From: a bacterium
GTDB taxonomy: Bacteria > Patescibacteriota > Minisyncoccia > Phycocordibacterales > UBA5272
Assembly: GCA_023267475.1 (NCBI GenBank)
Contig: JAHFND010000007.1
Span: 1-19,283, forward strand
Direction: 5' to 3'
Length of the DNA stretch: 19,283 nt
In this document: piece by piece, positions 13,761 to 19,283 of the stretch
Layout of the letters: each line of letters starts with the position of its first letter
Numbering within the stretch: position 1 is the stretch's first letter
Made by a program: the position numbers and the translations under genes
The notes under the pieces: model-generated
The model's database searches: none
What the model was told of the DNA's origin: nothing
Seen by the model: the letters and a program-made list of their open reading frames with translations, nothing else

Positions 13761-14792
13761 ATGAATAAGAAAGTATTCGTCGGTATGTCGGGTGGAGTAG
13801 ACTCATCTGTAACAGCAGCACTTTTAAAAGAACAAGGGTATGATGTAACAGGTGTATTTATAAAAGTTTGGCAGCCAGATTTTTTAGAATGTACATGGAA
13901 GGAAGACAGATTAGATGCTATGCGAGTGGCATCGGTTTTAGATATTCCATTTTTAACTCTAGATCTTGAGAAAGAATATAAAGAAGGAGTGATTGATTAC
14001 ATGATAGATGAATATAGAAAAGGTAGAACTCCTAATCCTGATGTAATGTGTAATCGCGAAGTGAAGTTTGGCGCGTTTTTAGAATGGGCACGTAATGAAG
14101 GGGCAGATTTTGTCGCTACAGGACATTATGCGCAGACAGACGGGAAGTCTTTGATTGTAAGTAAAGATAAGAACAAAGACCAGACATATTTTTTGTGGAC
14201 TTTGGATAGTGAAAAATTAAAATATATTCTATTTCCAGTCGGCGGTATAAATAAAGATGAGGTAAGAGTACTTGCTAAAAAGTACAATTTGCCAAACTCT
14301 TCAAAGAAAGACAGTCAAGGTCTTTGTTTTGTAGGTACTATAGATATAAAAACTCTTCTTAAAAATTATATAGAAGAAATGAAAGGTGATGTAGAAAATG
14401 AGGAAGGGGAAGTAATAGGATTCCATGATGGAGTTACATTTTTTACAATTGGTGAAAGACATGGTTTTACTATCACTAAAAAAAGTAATGAAGATAAACC
14501 ATATTTTGTTATTAGAAAAAAGATAAAGGGAAATGTATTGGTAGTTTCGCATACTCCACCACATGAGAATAAGGGAGACATAATTTCACTAGAAAAAGTA
14601 AACTGGACCAAAGATTTAAAGGCAGGGGGAGTATATGAAGCACGTGCCAGATATAGAGCTCCACTCGCAAAGGTAGAAATAGTGGATAAAGAGAGTATAA
14701 AAGTTTTGAGTGGAGATATTACAAATACTTCTGGTCAGTCAGTCGTACTTTATGATGGAGATGTTTGTATAGGTGGTGGAATTATTGTTTAA
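13761..14792 (+). CDS. mnmA: tRNA-uridine 2-thiolase MnmA
   Basis: A 343-residue enzyme that installs the 2-thio group on the wobble uridine of tRNA-Lys, -Glu and -Gln, using persulfide sulfur. The PP-loop SGGVDSS is at residues 10-16. The catalytic cysteines are Cys97 (NPDVMCNREVKF) and Cys189 (SQGLCFVG). TGHYAQ and the tRNA-binding central domain are present, as is the C-terminal beta-barrel ending SGQSVVLYDGDVCIGGGII. Length is normal for the family. The stop codon overlaps that of the convergent ZIP gene. Confidence 0.96.
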   Translation: MNKKVFVGMSGGVDSSVTAALLKEQGYDVTGVFIKVWQPDFLECTWKEDRLDAMRVASVLDIPFLTLDLEKEYKEGVIDYMIDEYRKGRTPNPDVMCNREVKFGAFLEWARNEGADFVATGHYAQTDGKSLIVSKDKNKDQTYFLWTLDSEKLKYILFPVGGINKDEVRVLAKKYNLPNSSKKDSQGLCFVGTIDIKTLLKNYIEEMKGDVENEEGEVIGFHDGVTFFTIGERHGFTITKKSNEDKPYFVIRKKIKGNVLVVSHTPPHENKGDIISLEKVNWTKDLKAGGVYEARARYRAPLAKVEIVDKESIKVLSGDITNTSGQSVVLYDGDVCIGGGIIV

Positions 14793-15541
14793 AAGTTTAT
14801 ATAACTTAGCACTACATAAGTAAGTAATGAACCAAAGACAGTCATCCCAACTGTTATCCAAGAACTACGTTTACTATGAGCTTCAGGTAATATGTCTGAT
14901 GATCCTATGTATAACAAAAATCCAGCAAATATTCCTAAATATATAAGAGAATAAAATGGTGGTAGAGTAAATAATAAAGTAGACAATGCGCCAAGTACTG
15001 GAGCGAAAGCATCAAGCGCTAAAAACCCAAGAGCTTTTAATCTTGAATTATTGTGAGAGACCATTAGTGAGACTGTATTTATCCCATCAGAAAAGTCATG
15101 TGCAAGAACTGCAAGAGCTATAGCAATACCAGTACCTTCTGATATCTGGAATGCAAGTCCGATACCTACTCCGTCTAAGAAAGAGTGTCCAATTAATGCT
15201 AAAGCTTGCCCCATGCCGATAGTTGGGTGTTTATGAGATCCATATTCTTCTTCGTGCGTATGATGTATTAGTATATATTTTTCAATTATGTGAAATAAAA
15301 GGAATCCAACTACAAGGGGTATAAAAGCTTGATGAATATCTATATAGAGCTTATCTGCTAGATTTATTATTTCTGGGAGAATATCAAATGATACAACAGA
15401 TAAAATAACCCCAGCAGTAAACCCAAGTAGGAGATGTATCTTAGTGTGTAGACGAAGCGCTATCATCCCACCTATAAAAGTGGCAAGACAAGTAAGTATA
15501 ATGAAAGTAATAAATGGAGGAAGTGCGAATATTGATATCAT
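14789..15541 (-). CDS. ZIP-family metal transporter
   Basis: 250 residues from the chosen start, with about eight transmembrane segments. The ZIP family moves zinc or other divalent metals into the cytoplasm. Helix IV carries the metal-site pattern HSFLDGVGIGLAF and helix V HDFSDGINTVSLM (family HS..DG and H...E-type motifs; here the second reads HDFSDG). A short His/Glu loop (HHTHEEEYGSHKH) between helices III and IV fits a metal-sensing loop. An upstream ATG at 15613 would add 24 residues, but 15541 lies 7 nt after an extended -10 and gives a normal first helix. It is divergent from the Fur-family gene, which suggests that regulator as its controller. Confidence 0.9.
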   Translation of the reverse strand: MISIFALPPFITFIILTCLATFIGGMIALRLHTKIHLLLGFTAGVILSVVSFDILPEIINLADKLYIDIHQAFIPLVVGFLLFHIIEKYILIHHTHEEEYGSHKHPTIGMGQALALIGHSFLDGVGIGLAFQISEGTGIAIALAVLAHDFSDGINTVSLMVSHNNSRLKALGFLALDAFAPVLGALSTLLFTLPPFYSLIYLGIFAGFLLYIGSSDILPEAHSKRSSWITVGMTVFGSLLTYVVLSYINF

Positions 15542-15548
15542 TCTATAC

Positions 15549-15557
15549 ATTCTAACA
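15549..15557 (-). promoter_or_regulatory. Extended -10 of the ZIP gene
   Basis: On the minus strand TG-T-TAGAAT, then 7 nt (GTATAGA) and the ATG at 15541. The alternative ATG at 15550 overlaps this element, which argues against it as the start. Confidence 0.6.
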
Positions 15558-15560
15558 AAA

Positions 15561-15575
15561 TGCAAGTTATTTGCA
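15561..15575. promoter_or_regulatory. Candidate operator between the ZIP and Fur-family genes
   Basis: A perfect inverted repeat TGCAA-GTTAT-TTGCA. It abuts the ZIP promoter's upstream side and overlaps the putative -35 of the fur-like gene, so one bound dimer could control both. It does not match the classic Fur box. Confidence 0.45.
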
Positions 15576-15598
15576 ACAGAGTATGCATGTGTTAATAT
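15571..15598 (+). promoter_or_regulatory. Promoter of the Fur-family gene
   Basis: TTGCAA (15571-15576), a 16-nt spacer and TAATAT (15593-15598) with the extended TG at 15590-15591. The ATG at 15607 is 8 nt further on. Confidence 0.55.
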
Positions 15599-15606
15599 GT
15601 TTATAT

Positions 15607-16035
15607 ATGGCAATTTACACTAGAGAAGATTTAATTTTGATGATAAAAGAAGCAGGACTTCGTGTCACAGAGCATAGATTAGCGGTGCTTTCTTATTTGT
15701 CGAAAGTGAAACAGCCGATAACAGTGTATGAACTTGTCGATGCACTTAGAAAAAAAGATAATATAGATCAAGCGACTGTATATCGCAATCTAAGTTCATT
15801 ACATGAAGCTAGGTTACTTAGAAGGCTAGATTTTAATCATGGACATGCTCATTACGAATTAGAGACAGGAAGGGCGTCGCATCAACTTGTATGTAGTAAT
15901 TGTGAAGTCGTAGAAAAGATTGAAGGAGTAGGAGTGGATGATATAGTAAAAAAGATGCTTAAGAAAAGTAAGAAATTTAAGTCTATAAATACACATTCTA
16001 TAGAAGTTTATGGTTTGTGTAAGGCTTGTACATAG
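15607..16035 (+). CDS. Fur-family metalloregulator (Fur/Zur/PerR type)
   Basis: 142 residues. An N-terminal winged helix (about 1-85) includes the recognition segment DQATVYRNLSSLHEARLL (54-71). The C-terminal dimer domain has HAHYEL, SHQLVCSNC and the closing HSIEVYGLCKACT. The structural zinc site is complete: Cys96, Cys99, Cys138 and Cys141. His80, His82, His92 and His130 can supply the regulatory metal site. The subfamily is unresolved: the divergent ZIP transporter argues for a zinc or iron/manganese sensor, the downstream peroxiredoxin for a PerR-like role. I chose the ATG at 15607, not 15571, because the promoter lies between them. The peroxiredoxin gene begins 19 nt after the stop. 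Confidence 0.92.
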   Translation: MAIYTREDLILMIKEAGLRVTEHRLAVLSYLSKVKQPITVYELVDALRKKDNIDQATVYRNLSSLHEARLLRRLDFNHGHAHYELETGRASHQLVCSNCEVVEKIEGVGVDDIVKKMLKKSKKFKSINTHSIEVYGLCKACT

Positions 16036-16039
16036 ATTT

Positions 16040-16048
16040 TGGTATAAT
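16040..16048 (+). promoter_or_regulatory. Extended -10 of the peroxiredoxin gene, leaderless spacing
   Basis: TG-G-TATAAT, a perfect -10 hexamer with extended TG, then 6 nt (CTAATT) and the ATG at 16055. It is the best -10 in the window and supports 16055 rather than the in-frame start at 16010. Confidence 0.7.
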
Positions 16049-16054
16049 CTAATT

Positions 16055-16507
16055 ATGTTAAAAATAAAAAATAAAGCGCCGAGTTTTAAACTTCCTGATC
16101 AAGATGGCAATATTCATAATTTGAAAGATTATTTAGGTAAAAAAGTATTGTTATATTTTTATCCAAAAGATGATACTCCAGGATGTACAACTGAAGCATG
16201 TAATTTTCGTGATGGATATAAGGATTTTAAGAAGTTAGGTTTAGTTATTTTAGGAGTGAGCGCGGATTCTGTAAAAAGTCATAAAAAGTTTGCAGAGAAA
16301 TTTAAGCTTCCATTTCCACTTTTATCTGATGAGGATAAGTCTGTTTGTGAAAAATATGGTGTTTGGCAAAAGAAAAAATTTATGGGGCGTGAATATATGG
16401 GAATAGTGCGTAGTAGTTTTTTGATAGATGAAGAAGGTAAAATCGAAAAAATATACGAAGAAGTAAAAGCAGGAGACCACGCAGAAGAGGTTAAATCTGA
16501 TTTGTAA
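16055..16507 (+). CDS. bcp: Peroxiredoxin, PrxQ/Bcp type
   Basis: A 150-residue thiol peroxidase that reduces hydrogen and organic peroxides. The peroxidatic Cys44 is in FYPKDDTPGCTTEAC and the resolving Cys49 lies five residues later, the arrangement of atypical 2-Cys PrxQ enzymes. The conserved Arg is in GIVRSSFLID, and FPLLSDED..VC..YGVW matches the family. Length is typical. It sits downstream of the Fur-family gene but has its own strong promoter. It removes the peroxide that the superoxide dismutase at the window start would make. Confidence 0.95.
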   Translation: MLKIKNKAPSFKLPDQDGNIHNLKDYLGKKVLLYFYPKDDTPGCTTEACNFRDGYKDFKKLGLVILGVSADSVKSHKKFAEKFKLPFPLLSDEDKSVCEKYGVWQKKKFMGREYMGIVRSSFLIDEEGKIEKIYEEVKAGDHAEEVKSDL

Positions 16508-16523
16508 TTATAAAAATAAAAAA

Positions 16524-16541
16524 GGGGCGCAATTGCGCCCC
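16524..16541 (-). terminator. Terminator of the GC-rich orphan gene
   Basis: GGGGCGC-AATT-GCGCCCC is a perfect palindrome. On the minus strand it is followed by TTTTTT-A-TTTTT, a strong U-tract, so it mainly ends minus-strand transcription from the 123-residue gene. A second small hairpin (TCCAGC/GCTGGA, 16552-16557 with 16563-16568) spans that gene's stop codon. It may also block plus-strand read-through from the peroxiredoxin. Confidence 0.85.
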
Positions 16542-16558
16542 TTCATTGGAATCCAGCT

Positions 16559-16930
16559 TTACGCTGGAATTTTCGCTATTTCCTGCCTGCGAAGTATCGT
16601 ATCTTTCATCGAGGTTGGAATACCTCCTGCATCCATTTCCATCAACGCCTTTGCATACCAGCCCTTGAAACTGGCGACGTTATCAGGCAAACGGTATTCG
16701 AACCTCTCGCCGTTCTTGTGTTCCACAACGAACGAAAATAATCCGCTGTTGGGAACATTTACTCCGGCGATCGAATGTTCTCCAGCCTTCAGGCTACAGG
16801 CGATGCTTTGGCCAGAGATATTTGCCCAAAACTTGAGTCCAGCAGGGTTTTTCTCCATGCAGTACTGAAGAAGGGCTTTCAGGCGTTCTTCAGTGAGCAT
16901 GAAGTTTTGACTTCCGGTTTTTTTGTTCAT
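16559..16930 (-). CDS. Hypothetical protein, GC-rich orphan
   Basis: 123 residues, soluble, no signal peptide or transmembrane segment; family not recognised. It begins with a Lys-rich stretch (MNKKTG), then LTEERLKALLQYCMEKNPAGLKFWANISGQ. The middle alternates short beta-like segments (FSFVVEHKNGERFEYRLP) and the end is helical (SFKGWYAKALMEMDAGG). Base composition is unlike the neighbours: a 60-nt sample at 16621-16680 is 52 percent G+C against 35 percent at 16261-16320 in the peroxiredoxin. This suggests recent transfer or an unusual expression class. Support for the gene: its own terminator, an upstream -10 and a sensible protein. The opposite-strand ORF starting inside the terminator is a shadow. 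It may be co-transcribed with dsbA upstream. Confidence 0.7.
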   Translation of the reverse strand: MNKKTGSQNFMLTEERLKALLQYCMEKNPAGLKFWANISGQSIACSLKAGEHSIAGVNVPNSGLFSFVVEHKNGERFEYRLPDNVASFKGWYAKALMEMDAGGIPTSMKDTILRRQEIAKIPA

Positions 16931-16974
16931 TCCCTAGTTCTCTTGAAAACGTTAAAAAGGACAGCTGTTTCGTG

Positions 16975-16983
16975 TGTATACCA
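16975..16983 (-). promoter_or_regulatory. Candidate extended -10 of the orphan gene
   Basis: On the minus strand TG-G-TATACA. It implies a leader of about 38 nt, unlike the leaderless genes around it. An AGGGA touches the start codon, too close for a normal Shine-Dalgarno. Confidence 0.4.
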
Positions 16984-16986
16984 AAT

Positions 16987-17032
16987 ACATAACACACGTA
17001 GACATTATCCTACATCTATTTGTGTATTATGT
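16987..17032. repeat. Imperfect inverted repeat downstream of the dsbA-like gene
   Basis: ACATAA-CACA (16987-16996) pairs with TGTG-(TA)-TTATGT (17021-17032). Inside it, GTAG (16998-17001) pairs with CTAC (17010-17013). It starts 10 nt after the minus-strand dsbA stop, so it may act as a weak terminator or attenuator before the orphan gene. There is no long T-run. Confidence 0.4.
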
Positions 17033-17042
17033 AAAATATCTT

Positions 17043-17798
17043 TTATTTACTTAGCGCTTCCTCAATTGCAGCTTTGAAATACCCTATAGATTGAGCTCCA
17101 CTTATTGGTGATACTATCTGATATCCTTTTTTATTTTTTAATAATACAAAAGTGGTGGGTGTTCCGTCTACTCCAGCATTGAATCCATCTTCTAGAGATT
17201 TACTTACGATAATTGAAGCTTCTTGACCATTCATACAAGATGTAAATTTAGGAACATCTAGACCAATATTTTTTGCAATTATTTCTTTTCCATCTTTTTG
17301 TAGTGCTGTAAATCTTAATGTATTTGGATTTTGTGTGGAGAGTTTGTAACCATACAATGTGTCTATATAGTCATATAATCCTTTTTTACCGCCGACTATG
17401 CCAGCACAAGCAATAGCGCGAGATTCATCAAATGCATTAGGATGTATTTGTAGTGGCCAATGTCTATATACAAAAGCTATTTTATCTCCATATTCATTTC
17501 TAAGCTGTTTCATTGTTGAATGTGACTTTACACAGAATGGACATTCAGGATCTGAATATTCAATGACTACAACCTTACTATCTGTTTTCCCATCTACGTA
17601 ATCAGATGAATCTACAGGTCTGCCAGCAAACATAGAAGTAGTAGGTGATGACTGACTAGATTCTCTTACAATAAATCCGTAGCTTATTATTCCAATAGAA
17701 ATAATAAAAGCACCAAGCAATATGGCAATAGGGGTTGTAAGTTTTATTTTTTTAAAGGTCTCAGTAGCACTTTTTATGAAATGATGAATTTTCTGCAT
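17043..17798 (-). CDS. DsbA-like membrane-anchored thiol-disulfide oxidoreductase
   Basis: 251 residues. The cytoplasmic N-terminus is basic, followed by one transmembrane anchor (about 23-44) and an exported thioredoxin-fold domain with the DsbA-type helical insertion. The redox motif is ECPFC (Cys86 and Cys89) in IEYSDPECPFC and the cis-proline loop is GTPTT (P214). Extra cysteines at 131 and 188 may form a structural disulfide. It most resembles the BdbD/DsbA group that oxidises exported proteins. A possible client is the two-cysteine pilin-like domain encoded at 5867-6997, which is an inference. It is divergent from the YciB-like gene, with 26 bp between the start codons. Confidence 0.93.
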   Translation of the reverse strand: MQKIHHFIKSATETFKKIKLTTPIAILLGAFIISIGIISYGFIVRESSQSSPTTSMFAGRPVDSSDYVDGKTDSKVVVIEYSDPECPFCVKSHSTMKQLRNEYGDKIAFVYRHWPLQIHPNAFDESRAIACAGIVGGKKGLYDYIDTLYGYKLSTQNPNTLRFTALQKDGKEIIAKNIGLDVPKFTSCMNGQEASIIVSKSLEDGFNAGVDGTPTTFVLLKNKKGYQIVSPISGAQSIGYFKAAIEEALSK

Positions 17799-17805
17799 AG
17801 TGGTT

Positions 17806-17825
17806 TATACTGTACGAGTATACCA
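17806..17825. promoter_or_regulatory. Overlapping bidirectional promoter core
   Basis: TATACT (17806-17811) and AGTATA (17817-17822) form an inverted repeat with a 5-bp centre. Read outwards they are two -10 hexamers, one for each divergent gene. The minus-strand element has an extended TG that is part of the ATG of the plus-strand gene. The leaders would be about 7 nt (plus) and about 12 nt (minus). Confidence 0.55.
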
Positions 17826-18406
17826 TGACTCAAGTATCGTTATTTTCTAAGAATATTTTTAAAAAAGTCCTTGTGAGCGGACTGTTGGAGTTTACTCCTA
17901 TTTTAGTATTTATACTTTCTTATCATCGTTTTCATATATATAAGGCAACTTTTATCTTAATGTTAGTTACTGTTATATTTACTTTTCTTACATATTTTTT
18001 CCAAAAGCGTTTGCCATATCTAGCTATTTATATAGCAATACTTACGGTATTATTCGGATATCTAACAATCTCACATCATAAGCCTAGTTTTATACAAGTA
18101 AAAGATACTATGTATGATATAACTTGTGCCCTCACTCTTTTAATAGGTCTTATGATTAATGTTCCATTTTTAAAACTGGCGTTTCAAAGTGTAATACCTA
18201 TGACAGTTCGTGCTTGGAATAAGCTTACTTATGGATGGATTTTATTTTTTATAACAGGTGCCATTCTTAATGAATATGTTCGTAGGAATCATTCTTTAAA
18301 TACTTGGTTTGAGTTTAAAGGCTTAATGGTTATAGCTACAAGTTTGTTTGCCATTACACTTCTTTATTTTGTTTATGAAAAAGATACACATACTCATATG
18401 GAGTAA
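17825..18406 (+). CDS. yciB: YciB/IspZ-family inner membrane protein
   Basis: 193 residues with five or six transmembrane segments. It follows the order of the intracellular septation protein A family: SGLLEFTPILVFILSYHRFHIYKAT (family FDFGP...F), SHHKPSFIQVKDTMYD (family F...KPT), then AWNKLTYGWILFFITGAILNEYV (family W..L..RW..FF....LNE). The last is the strongest block. YciB proteins affect envelope synthesis and septation in proteobacteria; their mechanism is unsettled. The carboxyl end is His-rich and acidic (KDTHTHME). The PAP2 gene begins 18 nt later. Confidence 0.88.
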   Translation: MTQVSLFSKNIFKKVLVSGLLEFTPILVFILSYHRFHIYKATFILMLVTVIFTFLTYFFQKRLPYLAIYIAILTVLFGYLTISHHKPSFIQVKDTMYDITCALTLLIGLMINVPFLKLAFQSVIPMTVRAWNKLTYGWILFFITGAILNEYVRRNHSLNTWFEFKGLMVIATSLFAITLLYFVYEKDTHTHME

Positions 18407-18409
18407 TCG

Positions 18410-18418
18410 TGATAGACT
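18410..18418 (+). promoter_or_regulatory. Extended -10 of the PAP2 gene, leaderless spacing
   Basis: TG-A-TAGACT, then 6 nt (TTTAAT) and the ATG at 18425. It lies in the 18-nt gap after the YciB-like gene, so PAP2 may have its own leaderless transcript. Confidence 0.6.
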
Positions 18419-18424
18419 TTTAAT

Positions 18425-18871
18425 ATGAATCAGATAATCATATTCTGCGCTACATATCTTATTTATATAAGTGCTTTGTATGCTTTTTATCATGTACTTT
18501 CTAAGCATGAGAAGAAACACCACATTCGTCATATTATAATTATCTTTGGGACTGCTGTGTTATCTTGGATTGTTGCGCATTTTTTGAAAGGTGTTATCAC
18601 ACATCCAAGACCAGATGTGGTTACTCTTATAAAACCAGATGATTTATATAGTTTCCCATCTGGACATGCTACATTTATGTTCGCTCTTGCTTTCAGTATG
18701 TATGGATTTGATAAGAGAGCTGGAAAGTATATTTTTCTTATGGGATTAATCACTGGGATCGCTAGAGTTCTAGCAGGTGTTCATTTTTGGTATGACATAG
18801 TAGGAGGTTTTATACTCGGAGCTTTTGTTTCATCTATGTTTGTAATGTTTGCAAAACATTTACGAGATTAG
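18425..18871 (+). CDS. PAP2-superfamily membrane phosphatase
   Basis: 148 residues with about five transmembrane segments. All three phosphatase motifs are present: K55 with R62-P63 (KGVITHPRP), PSGH at 78-81, and R114-x5-H120-x3-D124 (ARVLAGVHFWYD). H120 is the expected nucleophile and H81 the acid. The small size and its neighbours suggest a lipid phosphatase such as undecaprenyl-diphosphate phosphatase (BcrC/PgpB-like), which recycles the peptidoglycan carrier, but phosphatidylglycerophosphate is also possible. The YciB and MltG genes nearby fit an envelope role. Confidence 0.92.
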   Translation: MNQIIIFCATYLIYISALYAFYHVLSKHEKKHHIRHIIIIFGTAVLSWIVAHFLKGVITHPRPDVVTLIKPDDLYSFPSGHATFMFALAFSMYGFDKRAGKYIFLMGLITGIARVLAGVHFWYDIVGGFILGAFVSSMFVMFAKHLRD

Positions 18872-18909
18872 TTTTTTCACAGAATTTAAATAATATATAA
18901 AGTAGTACA

Positions 18910-18918
18910 TGTTACACT
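18910..18918 (+). promoter_or_regulatory. Extended -10 of smc
   Basis: TGTTACACT, identical to the elements before clpB and msrA, lies 12 nt before the smc ATG and gives a leader of about 5 nt. Confidence 0.55.
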
Positions 18919-18930
18919 TTATATATCTTT

Positions 18931-19283
18931 ATGCGTCTATCGCACATCACCATACAAGGGTTTAAATCCTTTGCAAAGAAAACTACGCTTGATGTAACTC
19001 ATCAGGTTACTGGAGTTGTCGGACCAAATGGAAGTGGGAAGTCTAATATTGCGGAAGCTATAAGATTTGTTTTAGGAGAACAGTCAGTAAAAAGTATGCG
19101 TGGCAAGACTGGTACGGATGTCATTTTTAAGGGCTCTGAACATTTACCGGCATTATCGCGTGCATCTGTCACGATGGTTATTGATAATAAGAATAAAACA
19201 GTAAAAAGTATAGATACAGCACATGCAAATCCAGATCTCGCACCATTTCTTGTTTATGATGAGCTTACTTTATCTCGTGTAAT
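18931..19283 (+). CDS. smc: Chromosome segregation protein SMC, N-terminal fragment (3' end outside window)
   Basis: The first 117 residues and two bases of the next codon. The start MRLSHITIQGFKSF is typical of SMC proteins. Walker A is GPNGSGKSNI (about 33-42), followed by AIRFVLGEQSVKSMRG, a hallmark of the bacterial SMC head, and SRASVTMVIDN. SMC forms a ring-shaped ATPase with ScpA and ScpB that organises the chromosome. The hinge and C-terminal head are beyond the window. Confidence 0.97.
   Translation, partial: MRLSHITIQGFKSFAKKTTLDVTHQVTGVVGPNGSGKSNIAEAIRFVLGEQSVKSMRGKTGTDVIFKGSEHLPALSRASVTMVIDNKNKTVKSIDTAHANPDLAPFLVYDELTLSRV

Noticed and set aside
15542..15613. Longer N-terminus of the ZIP protein from 15613
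   Set aside because: The extra 24 residues would overlap the fur-like start and be encoded across the promoter of the ZIP gene itself.
16010..16054. Upstream in-frame start of the peroxiredoxin at 16010
   Set aside because: It would overlap the end of the fur-like gene and span a perfect extended -10. The family begins near the ATG at 16055.
16533..16868. Plus-strand ORF of 111 codons opposite the GC-rich orphan gene
   Set aside because: It starts inside the terminator palindrome, has no promoter and overlaps the more plausible minus-strand gene in full.
1..19283. CRISPR array, transposon or integron in the window
   Set aside because: I saw no regularly spaced direct repeats other than the coding heptad repeat at 5417-5575, and no transposase, recombinase or terminal inverted repeats.

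Overview
The window looks like a chromosomal segment of a Patescibacteria/CPR bacterium, most likely in the Parcubacteria group. This rests on gene content and style, not on a marker phylogeny. The DNA is AT-rich and tightly packed. It carries two membrane families I associate with that group: a DUF5671-like protein fused to a pilin-like domain, and an NLPR-tailed membrane protein related to conjugation-ATPase N-termini. LeuRS is compact, and Shine-Dalgarno sequences are almost absent. One gene (leuS) ends in TGA and no in-frame TGA is needed elsewhere, so the standard bacterial code applies and the UGA-glycine code of Gracilibacteria does not.

Layout. Positions 1-188 hold the C-terminus of an Fe/Mn superoxide dismutase. 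Positions 189-600 carry no protein gene but contain a strong promoter followed by a candidate structured RNA of about 200 nt, then the clpB leader. clpB (601-3297) ends at a bidirectional terminator shared with a convergent tRNA-Tyr(GUA). Positions 3479-5401 form a plus-strand cluster: msrA, msrB, a HIT protein, a minimal MGMT and a small four-helix membrane protein. A divergent pair follows: a two-helix membrane protein with an acidic coiled coil, and the DUF5671/pilin-like protein. Then come leuS, a sigma-region-4/HARE-HTH fusion regulator, the NLPR-tailed membrane protein overlapping an MltG-like transglycosylase, a DEDDh exonuclease and mnmA. mnmA overlaps tail-to-tail with a ZIP metal transporter. 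The ZIP gene is divergent from a Fur-family regulator, which is followed by a PrxQ/Bcp peroxiredoxin. A GC-rich orphan gene and a DsbA-like protein lie on the minus strand. The window ends with a YciB/IspZ-like protein, a PAP2 phosphatase and the first 117 codons of smc.

Two themes link the genes. The first is redox and repair: SOD, MsrA, MsrB, MGMT, PrxQ, a Fur-family regulator beside a ZIP transporter, and an exported DsbA-like thiol protein. The second is the cell envelope: MltG, YciB, PAP2 and several small membrane proteins.

The most striking non-coding signal is an extended -10 element (TGnTAnnnT) that sits 6-9 nt before the start codon of most promoter-proximal genes on both strands. 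This implies widespread leaderless transcription. The other main points for a second look are the unidentified structured RNA, the sigma4-HARE fusion, the standalone conjugation-type membrane protein, a GC-rich orphan gene and a ClpB with a possible ClpP-docking tripeptide.
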